Source of the DNA: Chara braunii
Taxonomy: Eukaryota; Streptophyta; Charophyceae; Charales; Characeae
Direction: 5' to 3'
Assembly (NCBI GenBank): GCA_003427395.1
Contig: BFEA01000008.1
Location: forward strand, 6,388,433 to 6,424,736
DNA length: 36,304 nt
Below, one piece after another: positions 9,876 through 20,737 of the stretch. The notes beneath the pieces were generated by a model, which did not search any database, had not been told where the DNA came from, and saw only the letters and a list, made by a program, of their open reading frames with translations. Made by a program: the position numbers and the translations under genes. Each line of letters begins with the position of its first letter. Position 1 is the stretch's first letter.

Positions 9876-11522
9876 CAAACACTGATCCAACCCAAAACAA
9901 AAAGGGGACTAGGTATCCTGGATCCTCAAACGCAGGCTCAGGCCTTATCCATCCAATGGATCAAGAGACTGCTCTTCAATCCACAAGTTCCTTGGCAGGC
10001 TCTAGCATGGGAACAAATAGTGAGGCTGGCACCAGAAGTACCAGTAGACACTGACCCAATGATGTGGTTAGAGAACCGGTACTGGTCGATCCCAAGAGGT
10101 GTCTCTCAGACAACAAATCAGGAAGTAGAATCAGACAGACAAGCAGCAAGGGCAGATATAAAAAATGATCCATTATGGCCTGACCTCCTTAGGACGTGGC
10201 GCAGACTGCCTCTACCTGACAAATGCCCCCCGAAGAGGTGGGAAGAGGTCGGTCAACAATCACTTTTCAATAATAGACTAATTACAGATTCACAAGGATG
10301 TATGTTACATTGCATGGACTCTCCCTGGAGGGGATGGGTAAAAAATGAGGTTTTAAGGATAAAGGATATATGGAATAAAGAAACAAAAGATTGGTACACT
10401 TTACCCCAGATATATCCCAAACTTCATTATTGCAAACACTCAGAGCAAGCATTGAATACCATCATTGATCTAATTCTTTTAGATTGGGTAAGAATTATAA
10501 GAAAAGGACCAAACCTCAAAGAATGAGATTGGGTGGGCTTCAGGGATGAAAAACAACATATTGGGAATGTGGTTATGCTGGGAGAAGATGCAACAGTTTT
10601 AGTCTCCATGGTTTTTATGGACAGTCAAAATATCATTCACACAGGGCAGACCCAATAAACCAATTGGTACCAAATGGATCAGGTGTTCAGAATCAGAGTT
10701 TTGAAAAATAAAAGTCATTGGTTGGCCTTTAGGCCAACTCGGTCAATAGACAACTTGGCCTTGGATCCAGCGCAATGGAAATGGACCTCAAAAGGAGAAA
10801 AATGTACCTGGACACGTGCACTCCACACCCTAACAGTCAAATCCACATATAGAATGCCGAGACCGTCCCTAAATATAAAAGATAAAGTGGAAACTAGATG
10901 GATGAGACAGTTGAATATCAGCAAAGACTTTGTACACTCTATCAAATGGATTAAGACCATTAGAATCAAACCTGCTAAGGTAGTCTCCCTACAATGGCAG
11001 ATAGATCACCGCTGTCTCCCTACTAATGATTGGATTATAGAGAGAACTACTCTTGAACAAAGGGGGATAGCACTACCATGGTGCAAATTTTGCACATCAA
11101 CTTTCCCATCAAGAGCAATCCCAGAAACCATAGAACACATTTTCCTTCAATGTCCAAGTGCGGTATGGCTATGGAGGTGGTGGGACAGAATCTGGAGCCA
11201 GCTCACAACTTCAAACCCTTGGCCATGGGATTGGAAAGTCCTTCTATGTGAAACATGGGACCCACCTCTTCAGGACGAATTCTCCCAAAATCTATTTAAG
11301 GTAGGAAGGAGAGCCATTTTGTGGGCCCTGTGGCACAGACGTTGCACCAATGAAATGGAAGGGGTGAGGCTTGAGGGCCCTGAATTCATGGACTCAATAA
11401 AAAATCACATCCAAACTGATATTTCGGCCCGATGGGATAAACTTAAAGAAAAAATCCAACATTTATCGATTCAATCAGAAATTGACAGTCACATTCAAAA
11501 ATTCAGCAAAGACTGGCTGTGA
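9876..11522 (+). pseudogene. LINE2 ORF2, C-terminal region with zf-RVT-like zinc-binding motif
   Basis: After a stop at 9874, the sequence RGLGILDPQTQAQALSIQW carries on into an open frame (10020-10526), then a second one (10674-11522) ending in TGA. The last frame contains LALDPAQWKW, a block shared with LINE1, LINE4 and LINE5. It also contains a zinc-binding signature at about 11080-11155: WCKFC, then ETIEHIFLQC, followed by WLWRWWDRIW. This resembles the zf-RVT domain common in plant LINEs. WALWHRRC, near 11330, corresponds to LWAIWKRRC in LINE6 and LWTIWKRRC in LINE4. The role of this region is thought to be RNA binding during target-primed reverse transcription. Confidence 0.8.
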
Positions 11523-12059
11523 GACACTGAGGAAGGAAAAGTGGGAGTGATCAAGGGGAAGGGAGAGAAAAGAGTTAACAGAAAGGGGGGGCAGTCAGAA
11601 TTCAAAAAGATCTATCAACTATCTTTTCATGATTGGACTAATGTGGATCCTTCCATCCCTCTGCGTCCACTTGCTGACTTCCCTGACCCGTTCCCATTAT
11701 CATCCTTGTGCTTGGTACCTTTGAGTTGGTATGGTTTAGAGTAAGCAAGGGATTATGATCTTAGGAATGGTTAATGGTGCTTGGGGAGATGGAAAATATA
11801 TGGCGTCCGTCAACAGGAGGGTGAAGAGGTACCAACTATTGACTAGGGTCTAGTACATGGGATGTGGGACCTGGTTTTCAGCATCCACCTTGAGCTGAGC
11901 AGTCATATCTTTCATCACATTCAATAGTTCAAATGTTAAGGGACGTTGGACCCGCTTTCCAGCAGGTGCTGCTCCCCACCAATAGATGGAGCCTCCCCAA
12001 TCCTGCTAGTGGTGTCTGCTCCTACCAGCACCTCTAGCATTCACTTGGGCCGTCTTTTN

Positions 12060-12062
<3 letters not shown>
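11523..12062 (+). other. LINE2 3' UTR
   Basis: Non-coding sequence between the ORF2 stop and the poly-A. A purine-rich start (11525-11600) is followed by mixed sequence. The last 125 bases contain the hairpin block at 11938-11963 and about 30 further bases (GTGCTGCTCCCCAC-AATAGA) that are nearly the same at the 3' ends of elements A and B. One ambiguous base is present at 12059. Confidence 0.65.
11938..11963 (+). promoter_or_regulatory. Shared 3' hairpin, LINE2 copy
   Basis: AAGGGACGTTGGACCCGC followed by TTTCCAGC: a TTGGA/TCCAG stem around a CCCGCTT loop, 99 bases before the A-tail. The same motif is found near the A-tails at 15980, 21264, 24449, 33964 and, on the minus strand, 34481. In known LINEs with a stringent 3' end, the RT binds such a hairpin. 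That role here is inferred. Confidence 0.65.

Positions 12063-12098
<36 letters not shown>
12063..12098 (+). repeat. Poly-A tail of LINE2
   Basis: A run of 36 A that ends the LINE2 insertion. The LINE1 sequence resumes at 12099 on the minus strand. Confidence 0.9.
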
Positions 12099-12101
<3 letters not shown>

Positions 12102-12690
12102 CTTGTTTGGCATCTCTAAGAAGGTCATAATAGAAGTCATTAGAGGGATCCGTTATGAGATTCGCCTCGACTACTTTTATGGTGATTTGGAGTTCCTCTT
12201 TTCTTATTTTTCGTTCAATGCTATGCTTCTTGACTTGGCAGAGACAGTTTGAGAAAGATCCTTATAGTTGTCAACGAACAATTTGTGTTCGTCCCTTCTT
12301 CTTGTATTATTTTGTCTCATGAACAACCAGTTCCACTTGACTGCCTCTGTTAGGCGCTATGTTGCGAGGAGGGAGTTATTGAGTCTATACAAGCCTTGAC
12401 CCTCTTCCACCGGGGAGTTCAAGAGCAGATGGATTGGTTTGCGGTCCAACCCCGTGAAAGCAGCAGCAGGCAGAATTTCTTCCTCCTTGACTGTTCCTAG
12501 GAGGGAGTGGGAGATAAAAAAGAAATCAATCCGGGAGAGCGACGTGTGGTTAGCTCCGTTCCTTTTGAGTAGAGAGAATGCCCTCGTTGAGGGGTGTAGA
12601 GTTATGAACGGGTCGATCAGTTCGAACTCCGTCATGAGGTTCCGTATGTGCGAGATTTGTATTTTTCTTGTCTTTTGATTGGAAATGTTG
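12099..12690 (-). mobile_element. LINE1, 5' part (endonuclease C-terminal half and linker)
   Basis: Minus strand. An open stretch at 12635-12357 gives FELIDPFITLHPSTRAFSLL, SRIDFFFISHSLLG, GLDRKPIHLLL and GLYRLNNSLLA, the C-terminal half of an APE-type endonuclease. It corresponds to LINE4 residues LIDPYRTRQPTTRVFTYL, MIDFFLISENLRG and GLDHKF. The catalytic His of the GLDH motif reads Arg. Linker sequence continues to KQEL at 12099. Across LINE2 it resumes as EEWRRW at about 3350, which matches the unbroken KHQLKNWKAW of LINE4. The N-terminal half with GDFN is missing, so the piece is 5'-truncated near 12690, where element A begins. Confidence 0.8.
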
Positions 12691-12844
12691 CCGTAAAAAC
12701 CAGAGAGTCATGGCTGTTCGAGACCAGCCTGACTGTCGGAGGAGGTTTCGGCTAAGGGGGCGGGCGGAGGGGAGGGGAGGAAAGGTTTGTTGTGTGACGG
12801 TGGGTGAGTGGGTGATAGGGGGTTTCTGCGTATCCTTGTCGCGG

Positions 12845-12872
12845 GGCGCAGCGCTACCGGGAGCGCTGCGCC
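12845..12872 (+). repeat. GC-rich perfect hairpin in element A
   Basis: GGCGCAGCGCT and AGCGCTGCGCC form an 11-bp perfect stem with a six-base loop (ACCGGG). It lies in the GC-rich 5' part of element A. I do not know its function; in RNA it would be very stable. Confidence 0.75.
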
Positions 12873-13714
12873 CTGGTACGGACCACGGCGGCGGAGTGAG
12901 GCGGCGAAGCGGGAGGGCGCCTGGCGTGAACCGGCTTCGCTCTGGCGCGTTCATACGGACGAAGTACTGCATGGCGATGGCGTGACAGAGGCGCTGGTGG
13001 GGTGACAAGGTGTTGCAGGGCTAGGGGGCGAGCTTACAACAGCTGCTTGTTAAGCGTTTTGCGCACTCGCAGGGAGCGAGGGTGCTTGTCTATACCGTGT
13101 CACAAGTTGATAGGGAGAATAGACTGACTCACGGGGGTTTTCTGGGAGTTCCGCGTTCATACTCCATTGCTGCTGCGTTTTTTCCCGTGGCATAGAGCCT
13201 CTGAGGTGTCGTCTCTGGGGATGTCTGTGGAGTTCAGCGGAGTGAGCCTTGGGTGACCCGAAGTGCGAGTGAAGTAGCTACCCGCCATCACCAGCGTTTT
13301 CGTTCATCAGCATCAGGGATCAGCCGTAACTCAAAGGAACATGGTGGGGTTTCCTCATCATCATCAGGGCTGTTCGTCATTGCCATCATCATTTCTCCAT
13401 CATCACTGTTGTCGAGCATGACTGAAAGGAACAACGTAAGGGTTCCGTTATCATCATTAGGGCTGCTCACCGTCGCCACCAATATCATCAGGGTCATGCT
13501 CTTCATCATCATTAAGGCGGTAACTGGGGCCGCGAGCAGCTTGTCAGTAATATTGCGTTACTAGTATTGGAAACAAGGTAAGTTGGCTAGCGTGCAAGCA
13601 CCTCATCCATATTTTACTGTTTCAGGGTGCTAGGGCGCTGCCCATCCCTATTATCACCATCATTAGTGCATCACCACAGGGCGCGTTATTAGCAATTTCA
13701 TAATTTTGATCGTA

Positions 13715-13857
13715 GTCATCAGTTATCATCGTCATCATTATCATCATGATGATCATCATCATCATCATTTACTTTCATCGTGATCTCTCCCATCGGAAGT
13801 TGACTATCGTCAGCAGTATTCATCATCATCATCATCATCATCATTATCATCATCATT
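13715..13857. repeat. TCATCA microsatellite cluster in element A
   Basis: Imperfect (TCA/ATC)n runs at 13715-13767 and 13820-13857, with looser TCATCA-rich sequence from about 13350. Similar runs lie in element B at 19671-19707, 20275-20314 and 20707-20738, so the repeats belong to the element family. Confidence 0.8.
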
Positions 13858-14013
13858 GAAATCATAGTCACCAGTCATCATCGTCATAATTTCAACAATC
13901 ATCAATCAAGGTTACCGCCACGAAGAGGAGCCGCGCGCGCTAGAAAACTGCACGCAGCAAGGAAAATAGCACGCGCGCTCGACGATTGCGCGCAATTGGG
14001 TTCGCGCCCTGAG

Positions 14014-14070
14014 CTGAAAATTGGACCACCGGTGGTCTATGGCGAGGAGCTGAGGTGGTCCAAATTTCAG
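14014..14070. repeat. Inverted repeat in element A
   Basis: CTGAAAATTGGACCACC (14014-14030) and GGTGGTCCAAATTTCAG (14054-14070) are reverse complements at 16 of 17 positions, with a 23-base loop. Function unknown. Confidence 0.7.
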
Positions 14071-14590
14071 ATCAAATGGTCCAGCGGATTATGAGATATC
14101 GAAGATCTAGGGCGCGCCATGCAATTCGAGTGTGTCGGGCGATGCACTATCAACAAGTCGCCATCAAGATTACTAGTCATTATCACTCGCGGTAAGACAA
14201 TCGTCATCAATACAATGGATAATTAGTTGACATCCTCATCATCATTGCAGCCCTATGGGTGTTTAGTCATTACCATAGTGACTTTTACCATCTGCAGTAT
14301 CATGATCATCAGCACTATCATCCTCATTTTAGGTCAGCAATTAATATTTATTTTGGGCAGCTTCATTAGCATGCTCACCCTCATCACAATTTTTTCATTA
14401 GTCGTAATTCATCTGTAGGCGAAGTTGATCGCCACTACTATCTTTAGGCTTGCTTCACTCAAATAGTCATCCATAACACTTCCATCATCATCACTACCAT
14501 CATCAATACTAAAATGATCTGAAAACTTTCAGTCTCAGGGTACCGTTTTTGGCTACCCAATTATCCAATAGTCATTAATGTTTACATCCT

Positions 14591-14680
14591 GATTAGCGAT
14601 ATCCTGATTACCTACATCTAGATTACCTATGCTTTGATTACCTATATCCCGATTACCTACTTCTTGATTACTTACTTCTT
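14591..14680 (+). repeat. 15-bp minisatellite, six units
   Basis: Six head-to-tail 15-bp units of the form GATTACCTA followed by six variable bases. The unit is a multiple of three and would encode DYL-rich repeats in one frame, but the frame is short and has stops on both sides, so I do not call it coding. Confidence 0.85.
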
Positions 14681-15984
14681 GAGGAGAATTTTCTTTATTT
14701 TGTTTTTTCATGAGTTTCCTTTTCCTAATTGGGGATTTTGAACATTGAATTTTGCAGACGCTTTAGTAGGGATAGGACTTCGGAGGTTACGACTGGAATT
14801 TTGGTAGGCAGGGGGTTTCTGAGACCCCAGGGTACAGACATACGGTAGTTACCCACAGCAAGTCTGAGATCCGCATGGCCTAAGTTAGAGGACAAGCCAG
14901 GGGAAGGACGGTAGGACTGTCAGCCTGGGCTCCGCCTGGCCTTGGGGAAGCTAGGGGAAGGGAAAATAGGGCTGACCAGTTGTGGGTATAGACTACTAGT
15001 TAGCTGTCCCCGAAAAATTAACCCTGGGGTCTGTTACAGGGGAGCCTTATTCTACAGGGGTGTTGCATGGTGGGAGGCAGTAGCCCTATTGGGAGTAGGG
15101 CAGATTGGGGATTGTCTGAGTCTGGGGCCGGGGTCGGAGAGTTGGTCGCCTTCATCCCCAGCGGGGGCAGACAGGGACAAGGGGTGGGCAAAGGCAGCCT
15201 CTAGGAGGGGATTGGTTGCCTTCGCGGATGTGGTGGAGGGAGAGGAGGGGATCTGTTTTATGTTGGGGCCGAGGGATTTTCCTCGGTGGAGGCAGCACGA
15301 GACAGGGTACAATGGGTATGGGTTGGTTTGAGCTGTGACCAATGAAAGCGTATTCTTTTCACGATCTAATAAACTCGATGCGTCAAAAAAAGATCTGATA
15401 ATTTCAATACAGTTCAATACTTCAAAACCAGCCACCTGCTGCTCTACAATCTTGGCAGCACCTGGTCNTCTTCTTTATTTGGGATATAGGAATTCAGGGA
15501 TCGTCGAACCTAGACTGATAACTGCTGAAGTTGCTTTGTTCTGTGCTCCTGGATTGCCGATGCCAGAATAACGTTGGCCGGAGCTGGGGCATAGCCCTGT
15601 AACCTGTAATTGGCAGGGGTGGGAGGCCTTGTAGAGAGAGCTGGGGTTTGCTGAGGGAGGAAAGCAAGCCAATGGTGAACCAGGAGGGGCTACCTTGACA
15701 ACCTATGGGGTGGGGTTAGTCTGGGTAGTGACGAGAGATCAGCTATGGCAGTGGGGGGATAGGTTTGTCTTGTTCTAGAGTTGCAATATCCTGGTAAGGG
15801 AGGGCTTGGAGTTGTTCAGGATTAGGAGTCCAGTATGGCTGACTCAGCATGTGTAGCTACATTTTTTTGTCATCACTGGCATCATTAGTATCATCAGCAT
15901 TAGAATTTTCTATTCTCAGGTTTTTCTCAGCCGAAGCCGGATAATGGCCCCGGTGTTAAAAACTAATGTATGTTCATATGGGAC

Positions 15985-16070
15985 GCTGGGCCCGGTTCCC
16001 AGCACGTGCTGCTCCCCACGAATAGACTGGAGCTTGTTTTTGTCAAAAAAAAAAAAGAAAAAAAAAAGAA
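15985..16070 (+). promoter_or_regulatory. Shared 3' hairpin and A-rich tail, element A
   Basis: GCTGGG, loop CCCGGTT, then CCCAGC: a perfect six-bp stem at 15985-16003. It is followed by CACGTGCTGCTCCCCACG and an A-rich tail starting at 16045. The arrangement is the same in element B and very close to the LINE2 3' end. Confidence 0.75.
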
Positions 16071-16759
16071 GAAGGGTGTGACGAATGTTCTTGGCTGGTG
16101 GGATATGTGATATGATGAGTTGAAGTGTGCTATGTTTTTGTTATTATTTCATCTCTTACTTAGGTCATCGATGGGACTGTTGTACTTGAAGGTGAGCTTG
16201 GTGATCTTTGGGAAGGTCCCTCCCCTCGCTGGACTGTGCGAAGGAAGAACTCGGGCGCGGGCTTGATTTGGTTCGAGGTGGGGGTGGTGTCGCCATTGTC
16301 TATGTGGAGGGCGTTATGATAGGTTGGGAAGGAGTTAGTGGGACAAGGTCAGTGGGGAGGAGGATGGTCGAAAGAGCAAGGCGAAAGATGATGGTGAAAC
16401 AGGGAAATGGGGAGAAGGTATAGAGAGAGGGGGGCAAGGAATCTCACGCGTTAGGGAGAGGCGTGGGGCGAGTTTTAACTGAGTCAGCGTGTCGGCTCCT
16501 GGTCGCCTCGGCGTGTCTTCGAAGATGGGCCGGCGGGGCTGCTACTCTCATGCCTTGCGATGTCAATTCGAGACTGGCCGGCTTTGGTGGGCCGGCTGAA
16601 CTCCCGTAACAGTTGCTTCTTCATGAAGATGTCGCATTTTAGGTGCGGTTGAAGCCAGGTCAGCTACTCGCCAGAGGGGGGATGTTTCCCTTCTGTGACG
16701 GAGGCAGCGGGCAGCTGGAATGTCGATCTATGAGAGATGGTTGTACCCCGTTGAGGCCT
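16071..16759. other. Unassigned, possible decayed LINE3 3' region
   Basis: Between the tail of element A and the last recognisable RT sequence of LINE3. The minus strand could hold the rest of LINE3's RT and 3' UTR, but I cannot align any stretch with confidence. A G-rich segment lies at 16260-16440, and GGCCGGC-type inverted motifs at about 16530-16600. Confidence 0.3.
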
Positions 16760-18776
16760 CTTCATTATTGTGAAGATGGCGTACGTGTGGCGCGTCGGGC
16801 TGCAGGATTGCTTCTCTCCTCGTGGAGAACCTTATGGATATAGACGTGCAGGGCGCGCGCACGTGGATGGGGCATCTTATTCGCCCTCGGTTGAAGCGAT
16901 GGCAGGCGCTGCCGCCCTCCTTCAAAATTCAAAATTGAGCAGGCACGACGTGATGGCGGGTGGGCGGGAAGCCTGGGAAAGCGGATTTGCGTGGGTGTCA
17001 GACCAAAGGGCCTAGACCGGGTGCTAGCGCAAATTAGCACAGTGTTGCGTAGTCGCGCTAACCGATGGTGTGGTCTGTAGGAGGAGTATGGCCGGTAATT
17101 TTCAATGTTTGTCTTTTCACCTTTTTTTATAGAGGGTCAGCACTCCTTGGCCCACAAACTCCCCCATCTGCCCAGACAACCAGACTATGTCGTAATTGTC
17201 CATCAAGTCCTTGGAAAGGCACCCCAGAGGACCTCCCAGAAGTCTTTAGGAGGTTATCGATGTTCGGGGTCTTTTCCTCTTCCATGGACATGAGGGCAGT
17301 CCATACCTCCTCTTTAGTGAGGGGCATTTCAAGCATTTCCCTCTGTAGTTCAGAGAGGGTTTTGTTCAGCGGGAGGAAGAACTCATCGATTTGTCATGTT
17401 GGTGGGGCTCGTGGGGTGTGCTGATATTCTGATGTAGAAAAAGGATTGAAAGAATTCTCTTGTGATTTTATGCACGCCGCTGTAGAAAAGGCTAAAGAGT
17501 CTTGATGTCGTCTTGGGTCAGCCAGCGCCCCCATGGTTGACCTGCCTACTTTGGCTTTCACCAATCCGAAAAATCTGGCATCCATCACTCCCTCCATTTG
17601 GTAAGGTCAGAGCTTACCTCTAACGAGTGTGCCCTGCCATCGGTGTTTCATGTGAGCTAACAGATTGTCCTCCAAGTTCTTGATATTTTTGGCAAGCGCT
17701 GCCCACTGGGTTACATAATTGAGATTGTCCTCCTGTTGTTGGTGTTGTAAGTGTTGGTGAAGATGGATCTCTCCTTCATGGCGGTGTACCGCTGGGAGTA
17801 GGGAGTATTCATTGCACTTGCGGCCTACAAAAGCCAGACCATTGTTGAACCATTTTATGTCATCTTGGATCTGGTCTTCTGTTTTTGCCAAAGGAACCAG
17901 ACATCCTTCAGACATATCGTGAACATTTCCAAGGAAAGTAGGAAGTCATTTGGTTTGTGGAACCCGCGACCCTGGTACGGTTTTCGCCTAAAGGGTAGGA
18001 CCGCCATGCACATTGTATAGTCTGACCCGGGAAGGGGCTACAGGGGAATATCTCAGCCAATTGTTGTGCTCCTTGCAACTCATCTAACATCAGGATGAGG
18101 TCGATGCATGACTTGGAGGCCTGCTCTGTTTGACTTGTACGATAGCATGTGAAGGTGCATTGTGTTGGGATTGTTGTTCCAAACTGTCGTACAGGTTGGC
18201 TGATTGGCAGAAATCTGCAATCATCATCCGCTTCAACATATGGAGGGCAGGGGGAGGGGAGCTGACACCTGTCCAGCCAGCGGTCTGGGTCTGCATTGAA
18301 ATCTCCCGCCAAGATTATCCGGATGCCCACCAGAAGCTCTGTTTTGAGGCTTTCAAAAAAAAAAAGTCTTTCTCTACCTCATTTGGGCCGTAAACACAGA
18401 GGATGCCAACCACTTCCAACTCAAGCATGGCCAAGAGGTAGGCCCAGCGGCCTTCGTCCGAGTCAACTGCCTAGTTGAGGGGTTCAACTTTTGAGCCTGT
18501 GGGGATCCAAATGGCCACCCCCACACTCCCTGGCCTTGGAGAGTGCGCCCTGTAGGCCCGGTATGGCCATACCTCCTTATGGGTGTGGTTGTGCTCTGCC
18601 ATGTTCATTAAGTGCGGCTCCTGTATGCAAATTACGTCTGGCCAGTCTCTCCCGCCCACTCCTTTTAGTTGGTCGAATATTGTCTGGCCTTTGGATGGTG
18701 TACCTGATGCTAATCCGTGAACATCGATTGAGCGCAGGTCTAGGTCTGTGCCTCGCTTGTGCAGTCTGCACTCTTT
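16760..18776 (-). pseudogene. LINE3 ORF2, endonuclease, linker and decayed RT (minus strand)
   Basis: Reading from 18776 down: DLDLRSIDVHGLASGTPSK (the catalytic Asn reads Asp), CIQEPHLM, SVGVAIWIP, GDFNADPDRW (about 18295), then TFTCYRTSQTEQASKSCIDLI, where the expected SRID reads SCID. The linker keeps WFNNGLAFVGRKCNEYS, MKHRWQGTLVRGKL and MDARFFGLVKA, all close to LINE2. EEEKTPNIDNL and NIENYRP mark the RT entry (about 17230 and 17090). Further down, an ILNFEGG block and LHEE 31 residues later (about 16950-16810) sit where LINE2 has the A box and LHSE, so the RT seems present but heavily decayed. ORF1 of the same element lies beyond element B. Confidence 0.75.
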
Positions 18777-18792
18777 ATCTCTACCGTATAGT
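18777..18792 (+). repeat. Target-site duplication, left copy, of element B
   Basis: ATCTCTACCGTATAGT, 16 bp, identical to 21367-21382. It lies in the spacer of LINE3 just upstream of ORF2. Confidence 0.88.
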
Positions 18793-18822
18793 ATAGTATA
18801 GTATAGTATAGTATAGTATAGT
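18786..18822 (+). repeat. (TATAG)n microsatellite at the 5' junction of element B
   Basis: About seven pentamer units that begin inside the left target duplication (GTATAGT) and continue into element B. The right copy of the target has only a single unit, so the expansion probably arose at the 5' junction during or after insertion. Confidence 0.85.
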
Positions 18823-19670
18823 GACCATTAAGGTGAGACGCGAACAATGGCGCAAGCTAGCGCAGCGCCGCGTGAGGGAGCGCGAGCACGTGTGAGTGTT
18901 GCGCGGCTGGCTGGAGATGGTGTTGTGGGGCTGGCGTGGGAGCGAGCGCTGTGTGCGGGGCTTGTGTGTGCGACGGTGCAGCGAGTCTGTGCTAGAGCAC
19001 GTGCGAGCGGGCGGGCGATGGCGGGAGCTTCATCCTGCTGCCACGAGGCGTGTCTGGGCCAGAGTGTGCAGGGGAATGTGTGCGATGGTGCGCTTCAGCG
19101 GGCGTTAGCGAAGCAAGTGCTGAGCGACACGTGGATGGTTTAGAGCAANTGGTGTGAGGTGGGTAATGGCAGTTGTCGTTGTTATCTCCAGCGCTTAGCG
19201 TACGCGCGGAGACTGGAGGCGCTTGATCGCGCCACGTCACAGGCTGACATGGCAGATGATCTGACTCGTGGAATATCCGCGGGTTCCACAGAGGAACTCC
19301 ATAGCCCCAGCTGCATTCCTGCACGTGGCACAGTGGCCTTGGAGGTGTTGGCTTCGTCGACGCCTGTGGAGTAGGGTGGAGTCAGCCCTTGGTTGTCCGA
19401 AGTGCGAGGATTATCTTGAGAATGGAGTGTACGGCGGTAGACTGTCAGGGAACGACCCGGCAACATCATCACAGCTCTGTCCATCTTCATCAACGGGGAG
19501 GTCACTTCATCAGGAGATCATCATCAAGGGAGCTGTTGTCTGGAAGTTTATTGTCCNTTCGCATGNAATGTGTTGGGCAGGATGTTTTTTCCTTCGTCGA
19601 CATTGTCAGTTTATTCATCAGCTTTTTTGTTCCCTATGATGCCATCAGCATCACTGGCCAATGGGTGTAA

Positions 19671-19707
19671 TCATCATCGTCATCATCATCGTCATCATCA
19701 TCGTCAT
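19671..19707. repeat. TCATCA/TCGTCA microsatellite in element B
   Basis: An imperfect (TCATCATCG)n run. Part of the microsatellite content typical of the A/B family. Confidence 0.8.
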
Positions 19708-19987
19708 GCAGCTGTGCACTCAATAGTACAATGGCGAAAAAAAAAATAAAAAAAATTCTTCATTGCGCAGTGCGCTGCCGTCATCATCACGCTCTTCTAG
19801 GGCGTCGTACATTCAATCATTCTGCACGGCGCTTCTTGCCTTCTTCACGTTGAGTGTTTCTTCTCATTAACCTATTCGTTAGTCTCTTATCGCTGTCATC
19901 ATCACTTGTCATCTTCACTGAGTTCTCTTTTCTCTCTTCTAACCCTCCCTTTGTTAACTAATGATTTGGTTCGGGTGAGATGGTAAG

Positions 19988-20278
19988 TTGGGGGAGAGCT
20001 TTCCTCTGCAGGGGCATCACAAGGTGGGAGGTGATTGCCCTGTAGGGAGCGAGGACAGATTTTGGGGATTGTACTAATCTGGGGCTGGGATCATAGCCCA
20101 GCGGTGGCAGATTGGGGCAAAGGGTTGATCGAGGCATATTTTTGGGGAAACTGTATGCCTTGTAGGGAGAACGGGAGGAGTGGATCAAGGCACTTCTGTT
20201 CAGCAGAGGCAGTGAACAGCCATGTGTCAGCGTAAAAAATAGGAAGAGGGAGGGGGGGGGAGAGAAAAGTCTTCATCC

Positions 20279-20314
<36 letters not shown>

Positions 20315-20640
20315 ACCTCCCCACAAGGTTGCTGACGTGGAGGGAAGATGGATCGAGTGGGGAGAGCTCTTTTTCTGCAGGGGAAACACAAGGTGGGAAG
20401 TGTTTGCCTATAGGGAATAAGGGCGGACAAGGGGGACTGTCTAACTCTGGGGCTGGGAGAGATGGAAGGCGGAACATCATCTACTAGCGGTGGCAGAGTA
20501 GGACAGAGATAGCTTGAGGTAGGCTTTTTGGGGGAACAGCCTTCTTGAGGGGAGTAGGGTAGAGGGAGGCTTTCATATTGCTGGGGCTGTGAGGAACCGC
20601 TCAACAGCAGAGTGGTTCTGATTAGCGGAGGCAGCAAGGG
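19988..20640 (+). repeat. G-rich tandem unit of element B
   Basis: Two diverged copies start at about 19988 and 20357. Each has GGGGAGAGCT, CTGCAGGGG, CACAAGGTGGGA, a TAGGGA segment, CTGGGGCTGGGA and AGCGGTGGCAGA, and each is linked to a (TCATCA)n run (20275-20314, 20707-20738). A weaker third partial copy begins at about 20580 (CTGGGGCTGTGAGG, AGCGGAGGCAGC). Element A holds one copy at about 15034-15215. Confidence 0.7.
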
Positions 20641-20706
20641 AAAGGAGGGGTGGTCAGAGGAGAAAAACAGAGGGGTGGACTGGGGCGGGTCAATCGACAA
20701 TCAAGT

Positions 20707-20737
<31 letters not shown>

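Larger units (their letters stand above)
3366..12098 (+). mobile_element. LINE2, near full-length L1-type LINE nested in LINE1
   Basis: An 8.7-kb element: ORF1 (3403-6874), an inter-ORF spacer (6875-7190), ORF2 with endonuclease, RT and zinc-binding regions (about 7195-11522), a 3' UTR of about 540 bases with a hairpin (11938-11963), and a run of 36 A (12063-12098). The flanks are the two halves of LINE1, which resume in the same order on the minus strand. A weak target duplication may be present: AGTCTTG at 3359-3365 and AGTTCTTG at 12098-12105. The 5' end is placed just after that motif and is approximate. Decay is moderate: stops and shifts, and a mutated RT catalytic residue. Confidence 0.85.
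12691..16070 (+). mobile_element. Element A, large non-coding retro-element with LINE-like 3' end
   Basis: No open frame in this 3.4-kb stretch looks like a known protein. It has a GC-rich 5' third, a middle rich in TCATCA repeats, a G-rich block (14800-15700), and a 3' end with the shared hairpin (15985-16003), the GTGCTGCTCCCCACGAATAGA block and an A-rich tail (16045-16070). It is diverged from but collinear with element B: 13150-13275 matches 19290-19410, 15034-15215 matches 19990-20130 (and 20360-20545), and 15555-15670 matches 20856-20960. The 3' end is well defined. The 5' end is set only by the end of recognisable LINE1, and I found no target duplication. Confidence 0.6.

Noticed and set aside
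12713-12728. GTTCGAGACCAGCCTG, a string found in primate Alu elements and resembling a pol III B box
   Set aside because: The match is one short block with no Alu sequence around it and no A box at the right distance. It is most likely chance.
18847-19143. 98-codon Ala/Arg/Cys-rich frame in element B
   Set aside because: It is explained by GC-rich sequence with few stops; there is no conserved counterpart in element A.
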